From Isoptericola jiangsuensis (GTDB taxonomy: Bacteria; Actinomycetota; Actinomycetes; Actinomycetales; Cellulomonadaceae), in the NCBI RefSeq assembly GCF_002563715.1, contig NZ_PDJJ01000001.1, positions 1,178,001 through 1,242,000 of the forward strand: a stretch of 64,000 nucleotides of DNA, in the 5' to 3' direction. Below, piece after piece: positions 51,438 through 61,001 of the stretch. Below the pieces are notes generated by a model. The model did no database searches and was not told where the DNA came from. It saw only the letters and a program-made list of their open reading frames with translations. A program made the translations under genes and the position numbers. Numbering within the stretch: position 1 is the first letter of the stretch; the number at the start of each line of letters is the position of its first letter.

Positions 51438-52598
51438 TCATCCCGTCGTCGCGGCGCCCCGCTCGCGTGCGTGGACCAGGACGACGGCCAGGACGCCGAG
51501 CGCCGCGCCGAGCACGGTGTCCAGCGCGCGCGCGGCGGCGGTGCCGGCGGGGTCCGCGGGGGCGGCGAGCGACGTCATGAGCAGCGCCATCGGCGTGATG
51601 GTGAGCATCGCGAGCCCGTAGTGGCGGCCGACGACGACCTCCGTGACGACCTGGAGCGCCACCACGACGACGCACGTCGCGGCGAACCCGAGGTGCGCGG
51701 CGAGCAGCGGCCAGGCGAGCAGGGCGCCGACGACGGTGCCCACCCCGCGCTGGAGCGCCCGCACGACGGCGTGCCCGGTGGTGGCGCCCTGGAGCGTCGC
51801 GGTGGCGCCCATCTGCGCCCAGGCGGGGTGCCCGAGCCCGGCGGCCTGCGCGACGGCGCCCGCCGCGAGGGCGGCGAGCGTCACGCGGACCCCGCCGAGC
51901 CGCCAGCCGGGCTCGTGCCAGGTCGCACGGACGGTGGCGAGGACGCCAGGGGTCGCTCCCGCGGGAGCCGGCTCGCGGGTCGCCGTCGCGCCGCGCCCGG
52001 TCGCGGGACGCCCCGTCGCGCGCCGGGTCATGCGTCGCAGGACGCCGCCGTGCCGGACGACCCACCCGCTGGTCGCGACGAGCCAGGCCACGGCGGACCC
52101 GGCCGCGACGGCGAGGCCGCGCTCCGCGACGCCGGACCAGTCGGCGGCGGCGGCCATGCCGCCGGCGGCGGCGAACACGACGATGGTCCCGCCGGGCGGT
52201 CCGGTGCGCACGAGCAGGCACAGGACGGTCGACCCGGCGGCGACGAGCGCGACGACGCCGAGCACGACCGGGGCGGGCGCGCCGGCGGTCGTGAGGGTCG
52301 CGACCGCGACGAAGGCCCCGGTGAGCACGGCGCCGAGCAGGGCGACGACCGCGGCGCGGCGGCGGTAGGGGTCGAACCGTCCGTAGAGGGAGGCGAGCGC
52401 GCCGAGCGCGGCGAACCCGGCCAGGTCCTGGTGGCCGGTCGCCGCCGCGAGGGCGAGCGCGAGGGCGACGGCGGCGCCGCAGCGCAGGGCGGCGAGGACG
52501 CCCGCGGTGGTGGTGGGGGACGGGGCGGCACGCCAGGCGGCGCGCAGGTGGCCGGGGTCGATCACGTCGCGGGCGGCGGTGAGCACGGGGGAGGTCAT
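51438..52598 (-). CDS. FUSC family membrane protein
   Basis: 386 residues with two sets of about five to six membrane helices joined by a basic loop (RRMTRRATGRPATGRGATATRE). The second half has GHPAWAQMGATATLQGATTGHAVVRALQRGVGTVVGALL, a recognisable FUSC/aromatic-acid exporter-like signature. It probably exports a small organic compound. It is divergent from a MarR regulator with mirrored promoters, a usual arrangement for a repressor and its pump. Confidence 0.87.
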   Translation of the reverse strand: MTSPVLTAARDVIDPGHLRAAWRAAPSPTTTAGVLAALRCGAAVALALALAAATGHQDLAGFAALGALASLYGRFDPYRRRAAVVALLGAVLTGAFVAVATLTTAGAPAPVVLGVVALVAAGSTVLCLLVRTGPPGGTIVVFAAAGGMAAAADWSGVAERGLAVAAGSAVAWLVATSGWVVRHGGVLRRMTRRATGRPATGRGATATREPAPAGATPGVLATVRATWHEPGWRLGGVRVTLAALAAGAVAQAAGLGHPAWAQMGATATLQGATTGHAVVRALQRGVGTVVGALLAWPLLAAHLGFAATCVVVVALQVVTEVVVGRHYGLAMLTITPMALLMTSLAAPADPAGTAAARALDTVLGAALGVLAVVLVHARERGAATTG

Positions 52599-52603
52599 CG
52601 GGA

Positions 52604-52661
52604 CCAGGATAGTTCACGAGTAAAACACTGCGAAAATAAAGCGGTCGCGCACCTATCCTGG
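52604..52661. promoter_or_regulatory. Mirrored leaderless promoters of FUSC and MarR genes
   Basis: CCAGGATAG (52604-52612) is the exact reverse of CTATCCTGG (52653-52661), so both strands have a TATCCT -10 about 6-7 nt before their start codons (52598 and 52666). Both messages would be leaderless. The AT-rich 40 bp between them is the likely MarR operator. Confidence 0.6.
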
Positions 52662-52665
52662 GAAG

Positions 52666-53154
52666 GTGGACTACATCGACCGCGTGCGCGCCCAGTGGGC
52701 CGAGCGGCTGCCCGACGTCGACACCTCGCCCGCGGAGGTGGGGGCGCGCGTCCGCCGCGTCGCGGCCCTGCTCGACCTCGCCACGGAGGCGGACGTGACC
52801 GGCCGTGACGTGACCCGCGCCGAGCTCGACCTGCTCACCGCGCTGCGCCGCGCGGGGCGACCCCTGCGAGCGGGCGAGGTCACCACGATGACGGGGGCGC
52901 CCGGCGCGTCCATCACGAAGCGCCTCGACCGCCTGGCCCGGGCGGGTCTGGTGGAGCGGACGGTCGCCGAGCGGGACCGGCGGGGCGTCGTGGTGGCCCT
53001 CACGGCGGCGGGGGAGGAGCTCGTCGACGAGCTGTTCCCGCGCCAGGTCGACCGGGAGCGCGCGGCGCTCGTGGACCTGTCCGAGGCGGAGCGGGCCGAG
53101 CTCGGGCGCCTGCTCGCCGTCGTGCTGCGCCGCCTCGATCCCGTCGACTACTGA
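52666..53154 (+). CDS. MarR family regulator
   Basis: 162 residues. The winged helix lies at about 55-110: RPLRAGEVTTMTGAPGASITKRLDRLARAGLVERTVAERDRRGVVVALTAAG (split over two lines of the fold), with the DRR wing typical of MarR. Long helices at both ends would form the dimer. It probably represses the divergent FUSC exporter gene and itself, through the shared 67-bp region. The GTG directly follows the -10 region, so the message is probably leaderless. Confidence 0.92.
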   Translation: MDYIDRVRAQWAERLPDVDTSPAEVGARVRRVAALLDLATEADVTGRDVTRAELDLLTALRRAGRPLRAGEVTTMTGAPGASITKRLDRLARAGLVERTVAERDRRGVVVALTAAGEELVDELFPRQVDRERAALVDLSEAERAELGRLLAVVLRRLDPVDY

Positions 53155-53252
53155 GTCGACCGACGGTCGCCGGCCTTCGGTCCCACCGGCGGAGAGGTCG
53201 AGAGGGCGTGCCGCCTCGTGTGGAACCCCCCAGCCCCGCGCACCGGCAGCAC
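53148..53252 (-). CDS. Very tentative 34-residue peptide after iron box
   Basis: A short frame (VLPVRGAGGFHTRRHALSTS... ending DRRSTQ) starts about 12 nt after the predicted start of transcription from the DtxR-box promoter. GGGAGG lies only 2 nt upstream of the GTG. Composition is not persuasive and the frame overlaps the marR stop on the other strand. It is recorded because the promoter needs a product; it may be non-coding RNA instead. Confidence 0.15.
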   Translation of the reverse strand: MLPVRGAGGFHTRRHALSTSPPVGPKAGDRRSTQ

Positions 53253-53258
53253 GCCCTC
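53202..53258. terminator. 10-bp stem after marR
   Basis: GAGGGCGTGC (53202-53211) pairs with GCACGCCCTC (53249-53258) around a 37-nt GC-rich loop. It lies 48 bp past the marR stop and may be its terminator, or structure in the leftward transcript from 53264. Confidence 0.45.
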
Positions 53259-53270
53259 CCGCTGCCCCGG

Positions 53271-53300
53271 ACCCTAGCAGGTGAGGTAAGCCTTACCAAA
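53271..53300 (-). promoter_or_regulatory. DtxR/IdeR-type iron box over a leftward promoter
   Basis: GTGAGGTAAGCCTTACCAAA (53281-53300) closely fits the iron-repressor consensus built on AGGTWAGCCTWACC. On the minus strand TTGGTA (53299-53294) and TAGGGT (53276-53271) are spaced exactly 17 bp, a good sigma-70-type promoter overlapped by the box. Transcription would start near 53264 and run toward marR, antisense to its end. No clear target gene is visible. Confidence 0.6.
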
Positions 53301-53383
53301 GAGGCGTCCAGCAACTGAGACCCAGGTCACGGTCGAGCGGGTCGCGACGGGCCCAGGTCACGACCGAGCCATGTCATGACCGA

Positions 53384-53483
53384 GCGAGGGGTGGGGTCCT
53401 CCGGTGCGTCGTCGTCAGACGGGAAGCGCAGGCCGCGGAGCGACCGTGAGCGCGACGACGCACCGGAGGACCCCACCCCTCGC
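53384..53483. terminator. 31-bp perfect inverted repeat after fumC
   Basis: Positions 53384-53414 are mirrored without mismatch by 53453-53483 around a 38-nt loop. It begins 13 bp beyond the leftward fumC stop. The stem is far longer than needed for termination and is one of the strongest hairpins in the window. Confidence 0.8.
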
Positions 53484-53495
53484 GGGCGGCAGCGA

Positions 53496-54929
53496 TCAGG
53501 CCTGCGGCGGACGCGTCATCGACAGGACGTCGAGCGCCTCGTCGAGCTGCGCCTCGGTGACCTCGCCCCGCTCGACGAAGCCCAGGTCGACCACGGCCTC
53601 ACGCACGGTGATGCCCTGCTTGACGGAGTGCTTGGCGACCTTGGCGGCGGCCTCGTAGCCGATGACGCGGTTGAGCGGCGTGACGATCGACGGCGACGAC
53701 TCGGCGAACGCGCGGGCCTTCTCGACGTTCGCGGTGATGCCGTCGACGGTCTTGTCCGCGAGGACGCGCGAGGCGTTGGCGAGCAGGCGGATCGACTCCA
53801 GGACGCCCTGGGCGATGACGGGGATCTGCACGTTGAGCTCGAAGGAGCCGCTGGCGCCGGCCCAGGCGACGGTGGCGTCGTTGCCGATCACGCGGGCGGC
53901 GACCATGAGGACGGCCTCGGGGACGACGGGGTTGACCTTGCCCGGCATGATCGAGGAGCCCGGCTGGAGGTCGGGGATGAAGATCTCGCCGAGGCCGGTG
54001 TTGGGGCCGGACCCCATCCAACGCAGGTCGTTGCAGATCTTGGTGAGCGACACCGCGATGGTGCGCAGCGCGCCGGAGAGCTCGACGAGGCCGTCGCGGG
54101 CGGACTGCGCCTCGAAGTGGTCGCGCGCCTCGGTCAGCGGCAGGCCGGTGTCCTCGCGCAGCAGCTCGATGACGCGCTGCGGGAACCCGGCGGGGGTGTT
54201 GATGCCGGTGCCCACGGCGGTGCCGCCGAGCGGCACCTCGGCGGCGCGGGGGACCGCGGACTGCAGGCGCTCGATGCCGTAGCGGATCGCGGCGGCGTAC
54301 CCGCCGAACTCCTGGCCGAGGGTGACGGGGGTGGCGTCCATGAGGTGGGTGCGGCCGGACTTCACGACGGTGGCGTACTCGTCGGCCTTGGCGCCCAGTG
54401 ACGCGGCGAGGTGCTCGAGGGCGGGCACGAGGTCACGGACGACACCGGCCGTGGCGGCGACGTGCACCGAGGTGGGGAAGACGTCGTTGGACGACTGGGA
54501 GGCGTTGACGTGGTCGTTGGGGTGCACGTCCTTGCCGAGCGAGCGGGTCGCGAGGGTGGCGAGCACCTCGTTGGTGTTCATGTTCGACGACGTGCCGGAG
54601 CCGGTCTGGAACACGTCGACGGGGAAGTGGGCGTCGAGCGTGCCGGAGGCGACCTCGTCGGCGGCGGCGACGATGGCGTCGGCGACGTCCTGGTCGAGCA
54701 CGCCGAGCTCGGCGTTGGCGCGCGCGGCGGCCTTCTTCACGCGGGCGAGGGCCTCGATGTGGCCGCGCTCCAGCGGGGTGCCCGAGATCGGGAAGTTCTC
54801 GACCGCGCGCTGCGTCTGGGCGCGGTACAGGGCCTGGGCCGGGACGCGGACCTCACCCATCGTGTCGTGCTCGATGCGGTACTCGGTCTCGGGCGCGTCT
54901 GCGCCGCCGGCGACGGTGTCGGAAGTCAT
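53496..54929 (-). CDS. fumC: Fumarate hydratase, class II
   Basis: 477 residues. The signature [11 protein letters not shown] near residue 330 and the substrate-site regions [32 protein letters not shown] and [18 protein letters not shown] are all present. It interconverts fumarate and malate in the TCA cycle without iron-sulfur. The gene is alone, ended by a 31-bp hairpin and followed further left by an iron-regulated promoter; iron-free FumC next to an iron box is suggestive but not proof of a link. Confidence 0.97.
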   Translation of the reverse strand: MTSDTVAGGADAPETEYRIEHDTMGEVRVPAQALYRAQTQRAVENFPISGTPLERGHIEALARVKKAAARANAELGVLDQDVADAIVAAADEVASGTLDAHFPVDVFQTGSGTSSNMNTNEVLATLATRSLGKDVHPNDHVNASQSSNDVFPTSVHVAATAGVVRDLVPALEHLAASLGAKADEYATVVKSGRTHLMDATPVTLGQEFGGYAAAIRYGIERLQSAVPRAAEVPLGGTAVGTGINTPAGFPQRVIELLREDTGLPLTEARDHFEAQSARDGLVELSGALRTIAVSLTKICNDLRWMGSGPNTGLGEIFIPDLQPGSSIMPGKVNPVVPEAVLMVAARVIGNDATVAWAGASGSFELNVQIPVIAQGVLESIRLLANASRVLADKTVDGITANVEKARAFAESSPSIVTPLNRVIGYEAAAKVAKHSVKQGITVREAVVDLGFVERGEVTEAQLDEALDVLSMTRPPQA

Positions 54930-54981
54930 GCGTCCATCGTGCCGTACGCCGGGAGGCGGGACGGTGTGAGAGGTGTCACGC

Positions 54982-55022
54982 GCCGGGTCCGGCGGCCCCG
55001 CTCGGGGCGCGCGGGACCCGGC
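54982..55022. terminator. Hairpin after the carbonic anhydrase gene
   Basis: GCCGGGTCC (54982-54990) pairs with GGACCCGGC (55014-55022), and the loop adds a second GCCCCG/CGGGGC pairing. It lies 18 bp past the leftward stop at 55040. Confidence 0.7.
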
Positions 55023-55039
55023 ACGCGGAGGCCGGCGGG

Positions 55040-55690
55040 TCAGCCCAGCGGCTGCTCGCCGACGTCGCCCGCGACCTCCACGAGACGGGCGGAGCCGTCC
55101 TCGAGGTCGTACTCGACGCCGACGATCGCGACGCGCCCCTCGGTGACGGCCGCGTCGAGCGCGGCGGAGTACCCGCGCAGCAGGCCGACGGTGTGCCGCA
55201 CGTGCGCGGTGCGCAGGCGGTCGGCGAACGGGGCGCCCTCGGCGTCCGCGGTGGACCCGGCGTCGGGGGAGCCCGCGAGGTGCGCGATCGACGGGATCAC
55301 CTTGTCCACCACGGCGCGCACGAACCCCGGCGGCTGCTCGCCCGTGCGCAGCGTGTTGGCGGTCGCCGCGACCGCGCCGCACGAGTCGTGGCCCAGCACC
55401 ACGATGAGCGGCGCCCCCAGGACCTCCACCCCGTACTCGATCGACCCGAGCACCGTGGTGTCCACGACGTGCCCGGCCGTGCGCACGACGAACAGGTCGC
55501 CCAGGCCCTGGTCGAAGATGATCTCCGCCGCGACGCGCGAGTCGGAGCAGCCGAACAGGACGGTGTGCGGGTGCTGCGCCGACGCCAGCTCTCGGCGGCG
55601 GGTCGCGTCCTGGGAGGGGTGGATCGGGGCGTCGGCGACGAAGCGGTCGTTCCCGGCGCGCAGCGCGGTCCAGGCCTCGGTGGGGGTCAT
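55040..55690 (-). CDS. Beta-class carbonic anhydrase
   Basis: 216 residues. Zinc ligands are Cys and Asp in [28 protein letters not shown] (near 47-50) and His/Cys in LGHDSCGAV (near 102-105), the complete beta-class site. It hydrates CO2 to bicarbonate for carboxylases and pH balance. The ATG overlaps the sugar-kinase stop (ATGA), so it is the last gene of the xseB-kinase-anhydrase operon. Confidence 0.95.
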   Translation of the reverse strand: MTPTEAWTALRAGNDRFVADAPIHPSQDATRRRELASAQHPHTVLFGCSDSRVAAEIIFDQGLGDLFVVRTAGHVVDTTVLGSIEYGVEVLGAPLIVVLGHDSCGAVAATANTLRTGEQPPGFVRAVVDKVIPSIAHLAGSPDAGSTADAEGAPFADRLRTAHVRHTVGLLRGYSAALDAAVTEGRVAIVGVEYDLEDGSARLVEVAGDVGEQPLG

Positions 55691-56607
55691 GCTTCCTCCA
55701 GCTCGGTCGCCCACGGCGGGTTGGCCCCGGCGCGGGAGACGGTGACGGCTGCCACGGCCACGCACCGTGACAGCAGGTCCTCGACGGTGGCGTGGTCGAC
55801 GGCGCGCAGCGCCGCACGGCGCCCCGCGCCCAGCAGGTCGGCGCCCCACAGCCCGTCCAGGAGGGCGCCCATGAACGAGTCGCCGGCCCCGACGGTGTCG
55901 ACCACCGTGACGGGGCGGGCGGGCACGTGCACCTCGCCGTGGTCGGTGACGGCGGTGGCGCCCTCGCCGCCCGCCGTGACCACGACCAGCGGCGCGCCGA
56001 GGTCGTGCACCCAGGCGCGGGCGACGTCGAGCGGCGCGGCGCCGCCGGACAGCCACGCGAGGTCCTCGTCGCTGACCTTGACGACGTCCGCGAGGCGGAC
56101 GACCTCCTCCACGCGCCGGCGGGCCTGCGCGGGGTCGCCCATCAGCGCCGGACGGGCGTTCGGGTCGTAGGTGATCGTGGCGGTCGGGCGGGCGGCGGCG
56201 ACCAGGGCGCGTACCTGCGTCGCGCCCGGTTCCAGCACCGCAGCGACGGACCCGGTGTGCACCGCCAGGGTGTCCGCGGCGACCGGCGAGCCGGCGGGCA
56301 CCTGCCAGTCGAGGTCGAAGTCGTAGGTCGCGGCACCCGACGCGTCCAGGGTCGCCCGCGCGACCGACGTCCGCGGGGCGTCGTCGCTGCCCGGCGTCGT
56401 CGTCACACCGGAGGCCGCGAGCCACGCGCGCACCGCGTCGCCGCGGGCGTCACGGCCCAGCCACGTCAGGAGCCGCGCCTCGCGGCCGAGGCGACCGAGC
56501 GTGAGCGCGACGTTCGCGGGGGACCCGCCGGGGTGCTCCGCGACCGCGCCGTCGGGGCGACGCACCACGTCCACGAGCGCCTCGCCGACGGACAGCACGT
56601 GCGCCAC
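55687..56607 (-). CDS. PfkB family sugar kinase (fructokinase-like)
   Basis: 306 residues. The N-terminal [15 protein letters not shown] and the C-terminal [18 protein letters not shown] (catalytic Asp) define PfkB kinases. [11 protein letters not shown] and VSDEDLAWL fit fructokinase-type members. It phosphorylates a sugar, probably fructose. GTG 56607 has GGAGG about 8 nt upstream and starts 2 bp after the xseB stop. No sugar transporter is adjacent. Confidence 0.92.
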   Translation of the reverse strand: MAHVLSVGEALVDVVRRPDGAVAEHPGGSPANVALTLGRLGREARLLTWLGRDARGDAVRAWLAASGVTTTPGSDDAPRTSVARATLDASGAATYDFDLDWQVPAGSPVAADTLAVHTGSVAAVLEPGATQVRALVAAARPTATITYDPNARPALMGDPAQARRRVEEVVRLADVVKVSDEDLAWLSGGAAPLDVARAWVHDLGAPLVVVTAGGEGATAVTDHGEVHVPARPVTVVDTVGAGDSFMGALLDGLWGADLLGAGRRAALRAVDHATVEDLLSRCVAVAAVTVSRAGANPPWATELEEA

Positions 56608-56609
56608 GG

Positions 56610-56855
56610 TCAGTCCTCCTCGTCGGCGTCCGCCCCGGGGCCCGACGCGGCCTGCGCCGCGGCCAGGCGCTCCCGGGCGCCGTCCAGCCACTGCTGGCAC
56701 CGGGCGGCCAGCGCCTCGCCCCGTTCCCACAGCGCGAGCGAGTCCTCCAGGGGCTCGCCGCCGGCCTCCAGCCGCGCGACGACCTGGACCAGCTCGTCGC
56801 GCGCCTGCTCGTAGCTCAGGGCGGACACGTCGGTGCTCGGCTCGTCGGTGCTCAC
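56610..56855 (-). CDS. xseB: Exonuclease VII small subunit
   Basis: 81 residues. [20 protein letters not shown] and [23 protein letters not shown] are the standard XseB helices. Several XseB chains bind each XseA to form the exonuclease that degrades single-stranded DNA. The usual xseA-xseB pair is broken here: xseA is 1.8 kb upstream with an ABC-F gene in the opposite direction between them, so xseB now leads the kinase and carbonic anhydrase genes. Confidence 0.93.
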   Translation of the reverse strand: MSTDEPSTDVSALSYEQARDELVQVVARLEAGGEPLEDSLALWERGEALAARCQQWLDGARERLAAAQAASGPGADADEED

Positions 56856-56978
56856 GGGGACAGTCAACCCCACCCGGCGGGGACGGGTCGTCCCGTCTCG
56901 CGGTGCGACCGCGTGCGGCCCGTCACAGCGGGGCGAAACACGTCGCCGCGGGGCGGGCGTCCGTGCGACCCTCGCCCC

Positions 56979-58598
56979 ATGGGTCATCTGGAGGTGGCGC
57001 ACGTCGAGCACGTGCTGCCCGACGGTCGCACGCTGCTCGACGACGTCTCGTTCCGGGTCGGTGAGGGCAGCGCCACCGCCCTGGTCGGACCCAACGGCGC
57101 CGGCAAGACGACGCTCCTGCGGATCGTCACGGGCGAGCTGCGCCCGGACGCCGGGACGGTCACGGTCAGCGGCGGGCTCGGCGTGATGCCGCAGTTCGTC
57201 GGCTCGGTCCGGGACGCCACCACCGTGCGCCAGCTCCTCGCGTCGGTGTCGCCGGCACCGGTCCGGGACGCCGCGCGCGCCCTGGAGGACGCCGAGACCG
57301 CCGTCATGGAGGTCGACGACGAGGCCGCGCAGATGGCGTACGCGCAGGCGCTCGCGGACTGGGCGGAGGTGCGCGGCTACGACGCCGAGACCCTGTGGGA
57401 CGTGTGCACGACGGCGGCGCTCGGCGTCGGCTTCGAGAAGGCGCAGTGGCGCGAGGTGCGCACCCTGTCCGGCGGCGAGCAGAAGCGGCTCGTCCTGGAG
57501 GCGCTGCTGCGCGGCCCCGACGAGGTGCTGCTGCTCGACGAGCCGGACAACTACCTGGACGTGCCGGGCAAGCGGTGGCTGGAGGAGCAGCTCCTCGCCA
57601 CCCGCAAGACGATCCTGTTCGTGTCCCACGACCGCGAGCTGCTGTCGCGCGTCGCCGACCGGATCGTGGCGCTGGAGCCGGGTCCGTCGGGTGCGGACGC
57701 CTGGGTGCACGGCGGCGGGTTCGCGACGTTCCACGACGCGCGCCGCGAACGGTTCGCCCGGTTCGAGGAGCTGCGCCGCCGCTGGGACGAGAAGCACGCC
57801 CAGCTCAGGAAGCTGGTGCTGACCCTGCGGGCCCAGGCGGCGAGCAGCCCCGACATGGCCTCGCGGTACCGGGCCGCCCAGACCCGCCTGCGCAAGTACG
57901 AGGAGGCGGGTCCGCCCCCGGAGCCGCCCCGCGAGCAGGACATCACGATGCGTCTGCGCGGGGGTCGCACGGGCACCCGGGCGATCACCTGCGAGGCCCT
58001 GGAGCTCACCGGCCTGATGAAGCCGTTCGACCTCGAGGTGTTCTACGGCGAGCGCGTCGCGGTCCTCGGGTCGAACGGGTCCGGCAAGTCGCACTTCCTG
58101 CGGCTGCTCGCCGGGCAGGACGTCGCCCACACGGGGGAGGCGCGTCTCGGGGCACGGGTCGTGGTGGGGCACTTCGCCCAGACCCACGCCCACCCCGAGC
58201 TCGTCGGGCGCACGCTGCTCGACATCCTCTGGGCCGACCACGCCAAGGACCGTGGCGCCGCCATGTCGGTGCTGCGCCGCTACGAGCTCCAGCAGGCCGC
58301 CGAGCGGCCCTTCGACCGACTGTCGGGCGGGCAGCAGGCGCGCTTCCAGGTGCTGCTCCTGGAGCTGTCCGGCTGCACCGCGCTGCTGCTCGACGAGCCG
58401 ACGGACAACCTCGACCTGGACAGCGCCGAGGCGCTCCAGGAGGGTCTGGAGGCGTTCGACGGCACCGTGCTCGCCGTGACCCACGACCGCTGGTTCGCCC
58501 GCGGCTTCGACCGGTTCCTCGTGTTCGGCGCCGACGGCACCGTCCGCGAGACGCCCGAGGCGGTCTGGGACGAGGGCCGGGTGGCCCGCGCCCGCTGA
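56979..58598 (+). CDS. ABC-F family ATPase
   Basis: 539 residues with two ATPase domains and no membrane helices. First domain: [47 protein letters not shown]. Second: [48 protein letters not shown]. Between them a charged helical linker (about 245-320) would reach into the ribosome. ABC-F proteins act on stalled ribosomes; some protect against antibiotics. The subgroup cannot be set from sequence alone. It lies between xseB and xseA on the opposite strand. Confidence 0.93.
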   Translation: MGHLEVAHVEHVLPDGRTLLDDVSFRVGEGSATALVGPNGAGKTTLLRIVTGELRPDAGTVTVSGGLGVMPQFVGSVRDATTVRQLLASVSPAPVRDAARALEDAETAVMEVDDEAAQMAYAQALADWAEVRGYDAETLWDVCTTAALGVGFEKAQWREVRTLSGGEQKRLVLEALLRGPDEVLLLDEPDNYLDVPGKRWLEEQLLATRKTILFVSHDRELLSRVADRIVALEPGPSGADAWVHGGGFATFHDARRERFARFEELRRRWDEKHAQLRKLVLTLRAQAASSPDMASRYRAAQTRLRKYEEAGPPPEPPREQDITMRLRGGRTGTRAITCEALELTGLMKPFDLEVFYGERVAVLGSNGSGKSHFLRLLAGQDVAHTGEARLGARVVVGHFAQTHAHPELVGRTLLDILWADHAKDRGAAMSVLRRYELQQAAERPFDRLSGGQQARFQVLLLELSGCTALLLDEPTDNLDLDSAEALQEGLEAFDGTVLAVTHDRWFARGFDRFLVFGADGTVRETPEAVWDEGRVARAR

Positions 58599-58625
58599 CG
58601 CGGGAGCGGACCGCGGCCACCGGGA

Positions 58626-59912
58626 CTACCGGACGACGGTCGTGACCTCCGCGTCGATCGCGCCCGCCGCGAGCCGCACGTGCACCGCGTCGCCCGCGGC
58701 GACCTCGTCGGCGTCGCGCACGACCGCGCCGTCGGCGCGCTGCACCACGGCGTAGCCGCGCTCCAGCGTGGAGGCGGGGGACAGGGCCCGCACCTGCGCC
58801 GCGAGCCGACCCACGTCGCCGGACGCGGTGAGCAGGGCCGCGCGCAGCAGGTGCCGCGCGTGCCGCACGTGCTCGACGACCTCCCGCTCCCGGGCGTCGA
58901 CCATCGACGCGGGGCGGGCCAGCACCGGCCGCGACCGGAGCGCCGCCAGGCCGTGCCGCTCCCGCTCGAGGCGCCCGGTCAGCGCGGCCAGGGCCCGCTG
59001 CCGTGCCTGGGCGACGCGCGCCCGCTCCTCGGCGACGTCCGGCACGACCCGCTTGGCGGCGTCCGTCGGGGTGGAGGCGCGGTGGTCGGCGACGAGGTCG
59101 AGCAGCGGGGTGTCGGTCTCGTGGCCGATGGCGCTGACGAGCGGGGTGCGGCAGGCCGCCGCGGCGCGCACGAGCGTCTCGTTGCTGAACGGCAGGAGGT
59201 CTTCCACGGACCCCCCGCCGCGTGCCACGACGATCACCTCGACGTCGGGGTGCGCATCGAGCTCGGCGAGGGCGCCGCTGACCGCCCGCACGGCGTCGAC
59301 GCCCTGGACGGCGACCTCGCGGATCTCGAACCGCACCTGCGGCCAGCGCGCCCGGGCGTTGACGACGACGTCGTGCTCCGCCTTCGACTCGCGCCCGCAC
59401 ACCAGGCCGACCACGGCGGGCAGGAACGGCAGCGGCTGCTTGCGGTCGAGGTCGAACAGCCCCTCGGCCGCGAGGACGCGGCGCAGCTGCTCGATGCGGG
59501 CGAGGAGCTCGCCGACACCGACCTGGCGTACCGCGGACGCCCGCATCGACAGCCGGCCCGTCTTGGTCCAGAACTCCGGCTTGGCCTGCACGACGACGTG
59601 GTCGCCCACCTGCGGCGGGGAGGTCTGGCCGTCGAACGCGCGGGTGAGCATGTGCACCGGCAGCGACGCCTCGGCGTCCGTGTCGCGCAGGGTGAGGAAC
59701 TGCATCCCGGCGCCGCGACGGTACGTGTGCTCCACGACCTGGCCCTCGACCCACACCGACGACATCCGCGCCACGTAGCCCTGGATCTTCGCGGCGAGCA
59801 GCCGGACCGGCCAGGGGCGCTGCGCCGTGGTGTCGGCCGCCATCTCGGGCAGGGGCAGCGTGGTGTCGGAGGCGTCGTCGGGGCGGTGGTCGGCGGTCAC
59901 GGCGTCCAGCAT
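58626..59912 (-). CDS. xseA: Exonuclease VII large subunit
   Basis: 428 residues. An N-terminal OB fold ([24 protein letters not shown]) binds single-stranded DNA. The catalytic domain has [36 protein letters not shown] and [28 protein letters not shown], then a coiled coil and a C-terminal LERGYAVV. Together with XseB it degrades single-stranded DNA. ATG 59912 is chosen over GTG 59900. It is divergent from ispH, with 41 bp between them, and convergent with the ABC-F gene. Confidence 0.96.
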   Translation of the reverse strand: MLDAVTADHRPDDASDTTLPLPEMAADTTAQRPWPVRLLAAKIQGYVARMSSVWVEGQVVEHTYRRGAGMQFLTLRDTDAEASLPVHMLTRAFDGQTSPPQVGDHVVVQAKPEFWTKTGRLSMRASAVRQVGVGELLARIEQLRRVLAAEGLFDLDRKQPLPFLPAVVGLVCGRESKAEHDVVVNARARWPQVRFEIREVAVQGVDAVRAVSGALAELDAHPDVEVIVVARGGGSVEDLLPFSNETLVRAAAACRTPLVSAIGHETDTPLLDLVADHRASTPTDAAKRVVPDVAEERARVAQARQRALAALTGRLERERHGLAALRSRPVLARPASMVDAREREVVEHVRHARHLLRAALLTASGDVGRLAAQVRALSPASTLERGYAVVQRADGAVVRDADEVAAGDAVHVRLAAGAIDAEVTTVVR

Positions 59913-59953
59913 GCCGCACGCCACCGACCCGGGGCGGCTCCTACACTGGCAGC

Positions 59954-60991
59954 GTGACCGAGACCCTCCCGGCCGGGACCTCCCGCGACAGGCGGGTGCT
60001 GCTGGCGGCACCCCGCGGCTACTGCGCCGGCGTCGACCGTGCCGTCGTCGCGGTCGAGAAGGCCCTGGAGACGTACGGCGCGCCGGTGTACGTGCGCAAG
60101 GAGATCGTCCACAACAAGCACGTCGTGGAGACCCTCACGGAGCGCGGCGCCGTGTTCGTCGACGAGACCGACGAGGTGCCCCGCGGCGCCCGGCTCGTGT
60201 TCTCCGCGCACGGCGTGTCGCCGGCGGTGCGGGACGCCGCCGCGGGCCGCGACCTCGACACGATCGACGCGACGTGCCCCCTCGTGACGAAGGTGCACAA
60301 GGAGGTCCAGCGGTTCGCGCGCGACGACCTCGACATCCTCCTCATCGGCCACCACGGGCACGAGGAGGTCGAGGGCACGGCGGGGGAGGCGCCCGCGCAC
60401 GTGCAGGTCGTGGGCTCGCCCGACGAGGCCGACGGGGTCGAGGTCCGCGACCCGGCGCGCGTGGTGTGGGTCTCGCAGACCACCCTGTCGGTGGACGAGA
60501 CGATGGAGACCGTGCGCCGGCTGCGTGAGCGGTTCCCGCTGCTGGCCGACCCGCCGAGCGACGACATCTGCTACGCGACGCAGAACCGGCAGGTGGCGGT
60601 GAAGAAGCTCGCGCCGGAGTGCGACGTCGTGCTCGTGGTGGGGTCGGCGAACTCGTCGAACTCGGTGCGGCTGGTCGAGGTGGCGCTCCAGGCCGGGGCG
60701 GCGGCCGCCTACCGCGTCGACCGTGCCGCCGACGTCGAGGACGCCTGGCTGGACGGCGCGACCACCGTCGGTGTGACCTCCGGCGCGTCCGTCCCGGAGA
60801 TCCTGGTGGACGGTGTGCTGCGGCTGCTCGCCGACCGCGGCTTCGGCGAGCCCGAGGAGGTCCGCACCGCGACGGAGGACCTCATGTTCTCGCTCCCGCG
60901 GGAGCTGCGCGCCGACCTGCGCGAGGCGGGCGCGGGGGACGAACGCCCGCGCCCGGCCGAGCGGCGCACGCTGCCGCTGCGGCCCGTCTGA
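59954..60991 (+). CDS. ispH: 4-hydroxy-3-methylbut-2-enyl diphosphate reductase
   Basis: 345 residues. The three cluster-binding Cys are in [24 protein letters not shown] and the later [10 protein letters not shown] region; [16 protein letters not shown] and [16 protein letters not shown] are family marks. It makes IPP and DMAPP in the last step of the non-mevalonate isoprenoid pathway, using a 4Fe-4S cluster. The GTG at 59954 directly follows TACACT, a -10-like element, so the message is probably leaderless. It converges with rmuC. Confidence 0.97.
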   Translation: MTETLPAGTSRDRRVLLAAPRGYCAGVDRAVVAVEKALETYGAPVYVRKEIVHNKHVVETLTERGAVFVDETDEVPRGARLVFSAHGVSPAVRDAAAGRDLDTIDATCPLVTKVHKEVQRFARDDLDILLIGHHGHEEVEGTAGEAPAHVQVVGSPDEADGVEVRDPARVVWVSQTTLSVDETMETVRRLRERFPLLADPPSDDICYATQNRQVAVKKLAPECDVVLVVGSANSSNSVRLVEVALQAGAAAAYRVDRAADVEDAWLDGATTVGVTSGASVPEILVDGVLRLLADRGFGEPEEVRTATEDLMFSLPRELRADLREAGAGDERPRPAERRTLPLRPV

Positions 60992-61001
60992 CGTTCGCCG
61001 G

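Noticed and set aside
53000-53314. Leftward 104-residue frame crossing the iron box
   Set aside because: It would start upstream of the predicted promoter, is Arg/Pro-rich and antisense to marR.
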